A DNA stretch of 64,000 nt, taken from positions 8,155,105 to 8,219,104 of the forward strand of contig NZ_ABIZ01000001.1 in NCBI RefSeq assembly GCF_000172155.1, read 5' to 3'. Below, piece after piece: positions 27,406-35,411 of the stretch. Both the position numbers and the translations under genes were made by a program. Numbering within the stretch: the stretch's first letter is position 1; the number at the start of each line of letters is the position of its first letter. The notes under the pieces were generated by a model that searched no databases, was not told the origin of the DNA, and worked only from the letters and a program-made list of their open reading frames with translations. The stretch is from Verrucomicrobium spinosum DSM 4136 = JCM 18804. GTDB taxonomy: Bacteria; Verrucomicrobiota; Verrucomicrobiia; Verrucomicrobiales; Verrucomicrobiaceae.

Positions 27406-28758
27406 ATGAACGCTATCACCCTCCTCATGATTGACCTTGGGCTGCGCAGCAGTGCCATATTGATTGTCGTGTTTGCTTTGTTCGCTGCCTTTCGCCGTGC
27501 TTCCGCAGGCACGCGCAGTGCCGCATGGCGGGTGGGATTCCTGCTTCTGGCCCTGCTTCCCCTGACTTATTACTTCGAACCTCCATGGTGTCTGACCGTG
27601 GCTGAAATGGCTCCGCCTCCGTCTCGAGAACAGTCGATCTTCAACACACCGGCGGAGTTGGACGCGGCGAACAACCTCTATGGAGGGCGTTCCATGATGG
27701 AGACCCTGGAAGAATCCAGGCCCGGGGTCACGTGGATCGTCATCTGGATGGCCGGTGCCGGGGTCTTGCTGATGCGTCGTTTCATCTCCGGCCGGCAGTT
27801 GAGAAAGCTGGCGCGACAAACCACGCATCTCACGCCCAAGTCGCGGCAAGGACGCATGTGCAAGCACCTGGCCACCTCCCTCGGCATCTCACGTCGTGTC
27901 CGCCTGCGCCATGGTCCCACCTTGGCTGTGCCCGTCACATGGGGCATTCGCAGGCCCGTGATTGCGCTGCCGACCTCCTCGTCCGACTGGGCTGAGGTTC
28001 GGCTTGAGGCCGCCCTGCTGCACGAACTGGGGCACATCCGAAACCGCGATGCCTTTTCCCGTCTCCTCGCCACAGTGGTGCAGGCATTCTACTGGCCCAA
28101 TCCTCTGGTATGGATCGCCGCCAGGGCGTGGCGTACCGCCCAGGAACAGGCCTGTGATGATCACGTTCTCCTCAAAGGCACCCCCGCCGACACTTATGCC
28201 CACCAACTGGTGGAAGCCGCACGCACCTTGGCCGTGGCACGTCAGCGCCTGGGCACCGCGCTGGCCTTGGCACGCCCTTCCACTCTGGAGCAACGCATCA
28301 CTGCCATCCTGAATCCCCGGGTAAACCACCAACCCGTGAGCCGCAGCACCTGGTTCAAGATCTCCACAGGGGGAGTTCTGTGCCTGACGCTCCTGACCAT
28401 GGTGCAGATTCGCGGACTTGCGGCACCAGCGGAAGACTTCAGCAAAGGCAATCCCACAGAAATACACGATCTGGCAGAACGCACGGTGCTCCCGGAGCTG
28501 AAACTCCGCATGGCGACCCTGCAGGAAGCGGTCTCCGCCATACGCCTCAAGATCGTTGAGGCATCACCGGAGAAGAGGCCGCTCAAGATAACGGTGACGC
28601 ACCTGTCCGAGCGCGAGAGACAAACCAGGATGTCGGTAGATTTCATACAAATCCCCCTGCATGAAGCACTGAACTACATCACCCAACTGGCAGGGGTAAA
28701 GTTCAGCTACGTGGAGAACGAGGTGCTGATTGAAGGGACCGAACCTGCCAGCGATTGA
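27406..28758 (+). CDS. BlaR1-like M56 metalloprotease with C-terminal STN-like domain
   Basis: A 450-residue membrane sensor-protease. TM helices lie at about residues 12-30, 43-58, 107-125 and 315-333. The zinc site is HELGH (His206, Glu207, His210), with Glu247 in QEQACDDHV as the likely third ligand. BlaR1/MecR1 proteins cleave BlaI after sensing a ligand with a C-terminal penicillin-binding domain; here the last ~110 residues instead resemble a secretin/TonB short N-terminal (STN) domain (MSVDFIQIPLHEALNYITQL followed by AGVKFSYVENEVLIEG). The signal is therefore probably not a beta-lactam. It lies 43 bases after the BlaI gene and is surely co-transcribed. Confidence 0.85.
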   Translation: MNAITLLMIDLGLRSSAILIVVFALFAAFRRASAGTRSAAWRVGFLLLALLPLTYYFEPPWCLTVAEMAPPPSREQSIFNTPAELDAANNLYGGRSMMETLEESRPGVTWIVIWMAGAGVLLMRRFISGRQLRKLARQTTHLTPKSRQGRMCKHLATSLGISRRVRLRHGPTLAVPVTWGIRRPVIALPTSSSDWAEVRLEAALLHELGHIRNRDAFSRLLATVVQAFYWPNPLVWIAARAWRTAQEQACDDHVLLKGTPADTYAHQLVEAARTLAVARQRLGTALALARPSTLEQRITAILNPRVNHQPVSRSTWFKISTGGVLCLTLLTMVQIRGLAAPAEDFSKGNPTEIHDLAERTVLPELKLRMATLQEAVSAIRLKIVEASPEKRPLKITVTHLSERERQTRMSVDFIQIPLHEALNYITQLAGVKFSYVENEVLIEGTEPASD

Positions 28759-28777
28759 CCGCATTCCGGCCCCCGGT

Positions 28778-30514
28778 TCACGGTGACAACTCATCCACCA
28801 GGAACGAGTTGAACAGCACACACCAGTTCCACAGGGGATAGGGCTGTCCGGCACGCGTCCCATACCCCCGATCCCCGAAGGCATAGACCGCCTTCTCGGG
28901 ATCGGAATCCCGCAGGTTGCCGTAAGAAAACGCACGGTGGGCCACCAGCGTCTGCCCTTCAAGAAAAGGCACCTGGTTGCGAAGTTCACGGTTCTCAATC
29001 CGGATCACGATCTTCCCATCCTCCTCCCGAAGATCCCGGATGGGAGCCCGGGTGGCGGCGGCGGCCGGGGCTTGGTTCGCGATGTAACAGGTGCCTTCGG
29101 CCAACCTCAGCGAGATCAATGAGCCCTCCGGAGCTACCACCAGTTCCGTGGTAGCAGGCTGCCCTTCCACCGTCGGAATCAATCGCACGGCCGTGATGCG
29201 GCCGACCGCTCCAAAATAGGGGACGCCGTAGCTGACCTTGATCTGGTCGCCCGGAGGCAACGGAGCCGCCAACTTGAGCCGGACTTGCGTAGCGGATGAC
29301 AATTTTGCGGCCTCAAGTGCAATGACCGCCCCCGATTGGTTGCGAAGCTGGAAGCCCGCCAGTGAACTAAACGTGCCCGGCTTTCCAGCGGTCGATTGCT
29401 GCCGTGGCAGACAGGTCTCATCCAGCACCAGCGGCGGGCGCGGCACTGTGAACTCCACCCGCACGCTGGTGCGCCCCTCCTCCAGCGCTGCCCGCTTGGG
29501 ACGCAGCGGTTGCCAGTCTTCCTTCTCAATCAAGACACGGCGCACCACCTTGGCGATCTGCTCTCCGTACCAGCGCTCCCCGTCTGCCGCGAGGTGGATG
29601 CCATCTCCATGACGGTTGGCATAGCGGCTGTTGATGGCACTGGGCACCATGTAATGAGGCCCCACCATGTACAGATGCGGCTCCAGGTCGGCGGCCATCA
29701 ACTGGGCGTGCCCAGCAGCCCCCAGCGTCTGGTAAGTGAACAGGGGAATCTCCCCGGCCTGACCGGTGATGGCCCGGAGATCGTCCGACCATTGTTTCCG
29801 ATAACTCACCAGCCGGTCGCGATACCATTCCTGTCCCTTCGGAGCCGGCAGCTCTGCCTCCCAGCGGCAGGGCACGACCCCGCCGGTGGGACCGCCATTG
29901 GCCTCCCCCTGCATCCAGACCAAGGCAGTGATGGCAAAGTCCTGGCCCCGGGCTTTGGCCTGGACCACCGCTCGTCGAGCATCGTCCAGACTGGTGGCGT
30001 AGTAGCCGCCACCGTGCTGTTTGACCTGCGGCGTGCGGGGATCTGCCGACTGATCCGCGATAGACAATTCCTCAATCCCCCGGCCGCCCTGGCCGGCATA
30101 CGCCACCAGATAATGAGGGTCCTGCCCCGGCTGGGAGGCCGCTCCAGGAAGCGTTGCCTTCAAGTGATCTGCCAGGCCATTGGCGATGGTTTCACCAGTG
30201 CCTCCGTTCATGGATGCCCGCAGGGGCACCAGAACAAAGTCCCCCGCCGGACGCCCCTCAGGCCTGGCCGCCCACGATCCGGACGCCCATGTACGCACTC
30301 CCCGCTGAAACATCCAGTTTCCCCATGGAGACGGGGTGGTGGTGACCAGGGGCAGGGACTCTGAGCCCTCGCACAATGACTGCCCCATGAGCCACAGGCC
30401 CTGTAGCGCGGGTGGAGGAGGATCAGCATGACCTTGGATCGCAAGTCCAGCCAACACCAGGGCAAGGATCGGCCGAAAGCAAGTTCGAGGAGAAGAAGGA
30501 GAAGGCGGGGGCAT
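28778..30514 (-). CDS. sialate O-acetylesterase-like SGNH esterase
   Basis: A 578-residue exported protein with signal FRPILALVLAGLAIQGHA. The SGNH pattern is visible: Ser in GLWLMGQSLCEG, Gly in GGTGETIAN, WMQGEANGG, and the Asp-His pair in DGIHLAADGERWYG near residue 310. The C-terminal ~230 residues form beta-rich domains (VRVEFTVPRPPLVLDE, QIKVSYGVPYFGAVGR). Family members remove acetyl groups from sialic acids or plant/animal polysaccharides. It converges with the M56 gene (19 bases apart). The exact glycan is not readable. Confidence 0.75.
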   Translation of the reverse strand: MPPPSPSSPRTCFRPILALVLAGLAIQGHADPPPPALQGLWLMGQSLCEGSESLPLVTTTPSPWGNWMFQRGVRTWASGSWAARPEGRPAGDFVLVPLRASMNGGTGETIANGLADHLKATLPGAASQPGQDPHYLVAYAGQGGRGIEELSIADQSADPRTPQVKQHGGGYYATSLDDARRAVVQAKARGQDFAITALVWMQGEANGGPTGGVVPCRWEAELPAPKGQEWYRDRLVSYRKQWSDDLRAITGQAGEIPLFTYQTLGAAGHAQLMAADLEPHLYMVGPHYMVPSAINSRYANRHGDGIHLAADGERWYGEQIAKVVRRVLIEKEDWQPLRPKRAALEEGRTSVRVEFTVPRPPLVLDETCLPRQQSTAGKPGTFSSLAGFQLRNQSGAVIALEAAKLSSATQVRLKLAAPLPPGDQIKVSYGVPYFGAVGRITAVRLIPTVEGQPATTELVVAPEGSLISLRLAEGTCYIANQAPAAAATRAPIRDLREEDGKIVIRIENRELRNQVPFLEGQTLVAHRAFSYGNLRDSDPEKAVYAFGDRGYGTRAGQPYPLWNWCVLFNSFLVDELSP

Positions 30515-30677
30515 GATGGGGCAGGCTGGAAAAGGAACGGGGGACGGTCCTCATTCTTGCCAAACCGGCCTGGAGTCTGACAGGATCATTTTGTCCATCA
30601 CGCGCTGGGGCTTCTTTGCAAGTTTGGCGCAAGCCGTCGCGTCTTGGCCTCACGCTCTGCCCACCTTCTCCACCTCC

Positions 30678-32309
30678 ATGCCCTGGCTTCAGAATTACGA
30701 CCCCTTTGGCAACCCCTCCCTCTCCACCCTGGTCGCCGCCATCCCCGTGGGGGTCCTGCTCGGGCTGATCGCCTCCGGGAAACTTCGCATCCACCTCGCG
30801 GCGGTCGTGGCCCTCATCGTGGCATTGATCGTGGCCGTGGCCGGATTTCACATGCCTCTGCCCGCCGCCGCCGCCGCCGCGGGCTATGGGGCGGCCTTTG
30901 GCCTGCTGCCCGTGGGATGGATGATCCTGAACCTGATCTTCCTGTACCAGATGACGGTGGAGAAGGGCTGGTTCGATGAACTACGCAACCTCTTCACCCG
31001 CATCGCGCCAGACCCCGGCATCCAGCTCATCCTGGTGGCTTTTTGCTTTGGGGCCTTCTTTGAGGGCATAGCGGGCTTTGGTGCACCCGTCGCCGTGACC
31101 TCGGCCCTGCTCATCCAGTTGGGATTCCGGCCTCTGGAGGCCTGCGTGCTTTCCTTGATCGCCAACACTGCCCCGGTCGCCTTTGGCTCACTGGGCATTC
31201 CGATCATCACGCTGAACAAGGTCACAGGCCTGGGTGAACTCACGCTTTCGCAGATGGCAGGGCGGCAGCTGCCTTTTTTCTCAGCGATCATCCCGGCGTG
31301 GATCATCGCCGTGCATGGGGGACGGCCAGCGCTGCGACGCGCCTGGCCAGCGGCGCTGACTGCCGGGGTCTCGTTCGCCTTCATGCAGTTCATCATGTCC
31401 AACTATCACGGTCCCATGCTGGTGGACATTGTGTCGGCGATCTTTGCCATGGGAGCCATGGCCGTGCTGCTGCGCTTCTGGCAGCCCGCCGAAGCTCCCA
31501 CCAGCGCGCATGTGCAGAGCGTGGCCGATACCGGTGCCCGCCTGCGAAAGCGGGCCTGGATGCCCTGGCTCATCCTGACGGGGATGGTGTTTGTCTGGAG
31601 CCAGCCAGGCATTAAGGACAGCCTGGATGCCGTCTTCAGCCGCGATCTTCCGGTGCCCGGCTTGCACAACGAGATTCTCCGCGTGCCTCCCGTGGTTCCT
31701 GAAACCCCGGTCGCAAAGCCTGAGGCAGCCCTGTTCAAGCTGAACGCGCTGTCCACCACCGGCACTGCCATCCTCCTGGCCGCCCTGGTCTCAGGTCTCG
31801 TCATGGGATTCAGCCCGCTGCGCATGCTGCAGATCTGGCTGCGCACCATCATCAAGATCCGGCTCTCGCTCATCACCATCGCCTGCATGCTGGCATTGGG
31901 CTTCGTGACAAAGTACTCCGGGGCCGACGCCACGCTGGGTCTTGCCCTGGCAAAGACGGGTTGGCTTTACCCGTTCTTCGGCACGCTGCTGGGCTGGCTG
32001 GGCGTGGCGCTCACCGGGTCGGACACTGCGTCGAACGTGCTCTTTGGCTCCCTGCAAACCATCACAGCCCAGCAGGTGGGGGTGAGCCCGGTGCTCATGG
32101 CCTCTGCCAACAGCGTGGGCGGCGTCATGGGCAAGATGGTGGATGCCCAGAGCATCGTCGTAGCGAGCACCGCCGCGCAGGTGTTTGGCCAGGAGGGAGC
32201 CATTCTCCGCCGCGTCTTCTGGCACAGCCTGGTGCTGGCTTCGCTGGTCGGGGTACTGGTCTTCCTGCAAGCCTACGTGTGGCCGTTCACCCAGATGGTG
32301 GTGAAGTGA
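30678..32309 (+). CDS. lldP: L-lactate permease (LctP family)
   Basis: A 543-residue polytopic membrane protein of the lactate/glycolate:proton symporter family. The N-terminal MPWLQNYDPFGNPSLSTLVA is the standard LctP start, so ATG 30678 is chosen over the longer frame from 30513. Family motifs include FCFGAFFEGIAGFGAPVAVT, LIANTAPVAFGSLGIPI, YPFFGTLLGWLGVALTGSDT and SVGGVMGKMVDAQSI. About 13 membrane segments are present. No lactate dehydrogenase gene lies next to it in this window. Confidence 0.92.
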   Translation: MPWLQNYDPFGNPSLSTLVAAIPVGVLLGLIASGKLRIHLAAVVALIVALIVAVAGFHMPLPAAAAAAGYGAAFGLLPVGWMILNLIFLYQMTVEKGWFDELRNLFTRIAPDPGIQLILVAFCFGAFFEGIAGFGAPVAVTSALLIQLGFRPLEACVLSLIANTAPVAFGSLGIPIITLNKVTGLGELTLSQMAGRQLPFFSAIIPAWIIAVHGGRPALRRAWPAALTAGVSFAFMQFIMSNYHGPMLVDIVSAIFAMGAMAVLLRFWQPAEAPTSAHVQSVADTGARLRKRAWMPWLILTGMVFVWSQPGIKDSLDAVFSRDLPVPGLHNEILRVPPVVPETPVAKPEAALFKLNALSTTGTAILLAALVSGLVMGFSPLRMLQIWLRTIIKIRLSLITIACMLALGFVTKYSGADATLGLALAKTGWLYPFFGTLLGWLGVALTGSDTASNVLFGSLQTITAQQVGVSPVLMASANSVGGVMGKMVDAQSIVVASTAAQVFGQEGAILRRVFWHSLVLASLVGVLVFLQAYVWPFTQMVVK

Positions 32310-32463
32310 CCCCATGATGCGGAGCAGGGCCAACCGCAATCATCCCTCTCTTCAAAAGCGAAGAATTGGCTGCCGTGGAAAAAATTTATCGTTGGTTCGG
32401 CAATTCCTTGAATAAACCCTTCGTTAGCCTTGTCATAAGGCGGCATCCCAGATTCTACTTTCC

Positions 32464-33039
32464 ATGAATTCTCCCGCCCAAAGATTGATCCTCGCCCTCA
32501 CGCTGACGTCGGCCATTTTCTCCCACACCCATGCGCAGGACTCGCCCTCACTGCCCGTGAAGGCCCCTGAGCAGCTGTCGCAAGGTTCCCGAAGACTCGC
32601 CTTCCCCCGAGGAATCCAGACTGGCCAGCCTGATCCCAGCAGTGTGCTGGCGGAAAATTACCGGGTGACGCTAACCATCACCGGCATCGCCCCCGAAAAA
32701 GCCGAATCATCGGTCCTCACCTCTTCCAAGCAGATCAGCCTGAGCAATGTGATTCCCGTTCCAGGCGATGCAGGTCTGCTCCAGAACATGGAATTCTCAG
32801 GCTTCCTCGGTGATCCTACAGAGGGTAGGCTGGAGCTGAGCTACACGCTCAACCTGAGTTTTCCCACTCCCGACATCGTGAAGGCCCTTCAAAAAGGGAT
32901 CACGGCAAACGGAGTTCACTATCTGAATGAGAGAGCCTCGGGCACCCTGCGAGTAACACCCGGAAAGTCATACGAGGTGCTCCGCTCTGGTGTGCGGATC
33001 TACACCTTGAAGGTCGAAGTGGAAGCAGAAGGTAAATAG
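32464..33039 (+). CDS. secreted protein of unknown function
   Basis: A 191-residue protein with signal peptide LILALTLTSAIFSHTHAQ. The mature part is beta-rich and soluble (YRVTLTITGIAPEKAESSVL, LTSSKQISLSNVIPVPGD, EGRLELSYTLNLSFPTP) with no cysteines and no enzyme motif. I recognise no family. A possible promoter lies upstream: TTGAAT, 17 bases, TGTCAT at about 32408-32436. It stands alone, with 154 bases before it and 262 after it. Confidence 0.6.
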   Translation: MNSPAQRLILALTLTSAIFSHTHAQDSPSLPVKAPEQLSQGSRRLAFPRGIQTGQPDPSSVLAENYRVTLTITGIAPEKAESSVLTSSKQISLSNVIPVPGDAGLLQNMEFSGFLGDPTEGRLELSYTLNLSFPTPDIVKALQKGITANGVHYLNERASGTLRVTPGKSYEVLRSGVRIYTLKVEVEAEGK

Positions 33040-33301
33040 TCCGGCCGATTCCTGCCGCAGGGTGCTGGAGAAGCACTTTCGCACAGTGCGGATTGCCTCC
33101 CAAGAGTGGAGAAGTGGGCAAATTGCATGGCTTGGGGGAACATCCACAGAGAACAACGCAGCGCCCATCTCACTCATCATCAACTGCTTGCGCAAGCCAA
33201 TCGGCTCTCGGCATGCCTTATGCGATTCTGGGATGCATGCTGGAACGTGATCATCCGGGTGGATGACGGCTGACCGGCCAACAAATCAAACCCATACCGC
33301 C

Positions 33302-33466
33302 ATGCTTTCCTGGACTGTTACATTCTTGGTAGTTGCTCTGATCGCGGCCGTGCTCGGTTTTGGTGGCATCGCTGGTGCCGCTGCCGGGGTCGCCAAAATC
33401 TGCTTCTTTATCTTTCTGGTCTTCTTCCTGATCTCGCTGGTCACCGGTCGAAGAACAGCTCCCTGA
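33302..33466 (+). CDS. DUF1328 small membrane protein
   Basis: A 54-residue protein with two membrane helices: [35 protein letters not shown] and [14 protein letters not shown]. This is the DUF1328 pattern of short inner-membrane proteins common in Proteobacteria and others, often induced by envelope or osmotic stress. The open frame starts at 33263 but the ATG at 33302 gives the family N-terminus. Function unknown. Confidence 0.85.
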   Translation: MLSWTVTFLVVALIAAVLGFGGIAGAAAGVAKICFFIFLVFFLISLVTGRRTAP

Positions 33467-33647
33467 CGGCCTTTCTTTAGCCAACGTGGGCAGCAGGCCC
33501 CAATCAACATTTCTAGATCAAAACCCCCGCACAGGGCAGCCATACGGCTGCCCTGGCTTGTTTTGCGGCCCAAGCCAAAGGGCCTGCGGTTTGCTTTTCA
33601 CGCATTCCGTGTTTTAATTGTAGGTTCGTTTCTCCCAAACCGCTTTC

Positions 33648-34460
33648 ATGTCCAAGTTTCTTCTCATCATTGGCCTGCTGATTTTTGCCTACGCATGCCG
33701 CACGTTTCACAATCGCTACCTGAACAAGGCGGGTTGGGTGGCGGTGCTGGTGGCCAGCTATCTGGCTGCCTATTTCCTCACGGGCAGTCATGTGTGGGGC
33801 GGGCTGGCACTGGCGCTCTGGTTCTTGTTCCCCTGGGTGGAGATCGTCGGCCGGGTGCGCAAACTTCGCTTCCCCATTCACAGCCATGTGAAGCATCGCT
33901 TCCCTCCGTCCCGGGAGGTTTTTCCGGACCTGGACGAAATCACCAATGAGGTGGAAGAAGCCGGCTTCAGCAAGACGGATGACGCTGGCTGGAAGTGGGA
34001 TGAGACCGACCACTTCGTCCGACTCTTTTACAGCGAGGAAAAAAAGCTCCAGGCCACGATCAGCGTCGCCCAACAGGAGGCTTTTATCTTCTCTCACGCC
34101 AGCCTGACGACGCGCACAGCGGATGGAGAAACGCTGGTGACGACAAACTACCCCTTCAGCTTCACCATGAAGCTGTCTCCACGCCAACGGATGAACCGTT
34201 GCGACGACGCGGAAACCTTCGAAGACATGCTGCTGTCTCACGGTGCCTTTTTGGCACGCCATGGCATTACCACGGACAAAACGGAAGCGCAGGATCCTGA
34301 AAATCTGCACTCAGTCATCGAGGATGATCTCGTGCAACAGGTCTCCCATAATCTCGATGCTGGCGTCATCGTGCGCACAGAAGGTGAGCAATTCCGCTAT
34401 TCATGGAGAGGCTGCTTCTTCCTGTGGTGCCAGGTCGTGAAGGACATGCTCCGCGTGTAG
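33648..34460 (+). CDS. membrane protein of unknown function
   Basis: A 270-residue protein with three N-terminal membrane helices (FLLIIGLLIFAYAC, WVAVLVASYLAAYFLTG, VWGGLALALWFLFPWVEIVG) and a cytoplasmic part of ~190 residues rich in charged residues (FPDLDEITNEVEEAGFSKTD, WKWDETDHFVRLFYSEEKKL). No known family recognised. Small membrane-protein genes flank it, which suggests an envelope or stress role but does not prove it. Confidence 0.65.
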   Translation: MSKFLLIIGLLIFAYACRTFHNRYLNKAGWVAVLVASYLAAYFLTGSHVWGGLALALWFLFPWVEIVGRVRKLRFPIHSHVKHRFPPSREVFPDLDEITNEVEEAGFSKTDDAGWKWDETDHFVRLFYSEEKKLQATISVAQQEAFIFSHASLTTRTADGETLVTTNYPFSFTMKLSPRQRMNRCDDAETFEDMLLSHGAFLARHGITTDKTEAQDPENLHSVIEDDLVQQVSHNLDAGVIVRTEGEQFRYSWRGCFFLWCQVVKDMLRV

Positions 34461-34489
34461 CTAGCTGGCTCCAGGAGGGGGCCTCTGGT

Positions 34490-34513
34490 CCGGCAGGCAC
34501 TCTGCCGGAATTT
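34490..34513 (+). terminator. weak intrinsic terminator
   Basis: TCCGGCAG-gcact-CTGCCGGA, an 8-bp perfect stem starting about 30 bases past the stop of the 3-TM gene, followed only by ATTT. Confidence 0.45.
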
Positions 34514-34539
34514 GGAAACAGATGCAAAAAGCAAGTATC

Positions 34540-34578
34540 TTGCCTGTATTGACATGCAGTTTGCATGAAAACAGGCAA
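34540..34578. promoter_or_regulatory. nested inverted repeat upstream of DUF3096 gene
   Basis: TTGCCTGT...ACAGGCAA (8-base perfect arms) encloses ATGCA-gtt-TGCAT (5-base perfect arms). A TTGACA hexamer (34549-34554) sits inside. This could be an operator overlapping a promoter or an RNA hairpin; no U-tract follows. Confidence 0.4.
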
Positions 34579-34702
34579 AGCATCAAGATTCAAGTCGAGA
34601 GCTAAATAGCTCATTCAGAGCGGTTTACCAACATCATTTCACGTTGGAACCGAACCTGCAAGAGAGGGAAGGCAGAAGCGCGTCAACGGCGTGCCCCCTT
34701 CC

Positions 34703-34843
34703 ATGAAATCGACTCTTTTCCATCCCATCGTCTCCATCATTGCCGGCATTTGCGTGCTGATCTTTCCCGCACTGCTGAACTACGTGGTGGGTATCTATCT
34801 CATTCTGACAGGTGTGCTCGCTCTGAGTGGTCGCCGGTCATGA
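34703..34843 (+). CDS. DUF3096-like small membrane protein
   Basis: A 46-residue protein: a short N-terminus, then hydrophobic IVSIIAGICVLIFPALLNYV and VGIYLILTGVLAL, ending SGRRS. The pattern I-x-G-x-x-V-L-I-F-P-x-L-L-N-Y-V-V-x-I-Y-L-I-L-x-G matches DUF3096 proteins, which are 45-50 residues long and of unknown function. It is below the length usually called by gene finders. Together with the DUF1328 gene and the Lys/Asp-rich lipoprotein nearby it looks like a stress-type membrane set. Confidence 0.8.
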   Translation: MKSTLFHPIVSIIAGICVLIFPALLNYVVGIYLILTGVLALSGRRS

Positions 34844-34961
34844 TCTGATTGAAAACGAGAAGACGAACAAAGTCCCATTTGATCCGCGATTCCCCCTTTC
34901 CCCCAAAACCTAAGGCCAGATCAGAACAAAAACATCCACTACAAACCACACCCCTCCTTCT

Positions 34962-35219
34962 ATGAAATACGATATGAAATCCAGCCTGATGATTGCCGTC
35001 GCCCTTTTCTTCACGGGTGCTTCTGCCCTCCTGTTCACCAGTTGTGAAGAGAAGCCCCGCTCCGCCACCGAAGCAGTAAAAGACGGTCTCGATATGCGTG
35101 AAAACGAGAAAGCCAAGGACGCTGGCGAGGACCTCAAAGACGCGGCCAAAGACGCAGCCGATGGTGTGAAGGATGCGGCCAAAGACGCCAAGGACGCCGT
35201 GAAGGACGCCGCCAACTGA
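34962..35219 (+). CDS. small lipoprotein with amphipathic KDA repeats
   Basis: This 85-residue lipoprotein has a signal ending in LLFTSC (lipobox) and a mature part of repeated 11-residue amphipathic helix units (EDLKDAAKDAADGVKDAAKD, then AKDAVKDAAN). This is the YtxH/late-embryogenesis-like pattern linked in other bacteria to stress and desiccation; function here is inference. The ATG at 34962 and an in-frame ATG at 34974 both give a usable signal peptide. A terminator follows at 35300. Confidence 0.75.
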   Translation: MKYDMKSSLMIAVALFFTGASALLFTSCEEKPRSATEAVKDGLDMRENEKAKDAGEDLKDAAKDAADGVKDAAKDAKDAVKDAAN

Positions 35220-35299
35220 TTTGCAAGTCCATTCCGGCGCGCAGCCTCGAATCAGTGGGGCAGCGCGCCACCTGTCTCTCTAAAGGACAGTAAGATGTG

Positions 35300-35336
35300 A
35301 TCCCGGCCGCATGCCAGCCATGCTGCCGGGATTTTT
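35300..35336 (+). terminator. intrinsic terminator
   Basis: ATCCCGGC...GCCGGGAT, an 8-bp perfect stem with a 17-base loop followed by TTTTTG, about 80 bases past the KDA-repeat lipoprotein stop. Confidence 0.75.
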
Positions 35337-35411
35337 GTTTGGAAGTGACTGCACTTGCCTCCAATCGGGCCTCGCCCGCTGTCTTCACCAACCCCGTTTC
35401 ACCTCGTACCC

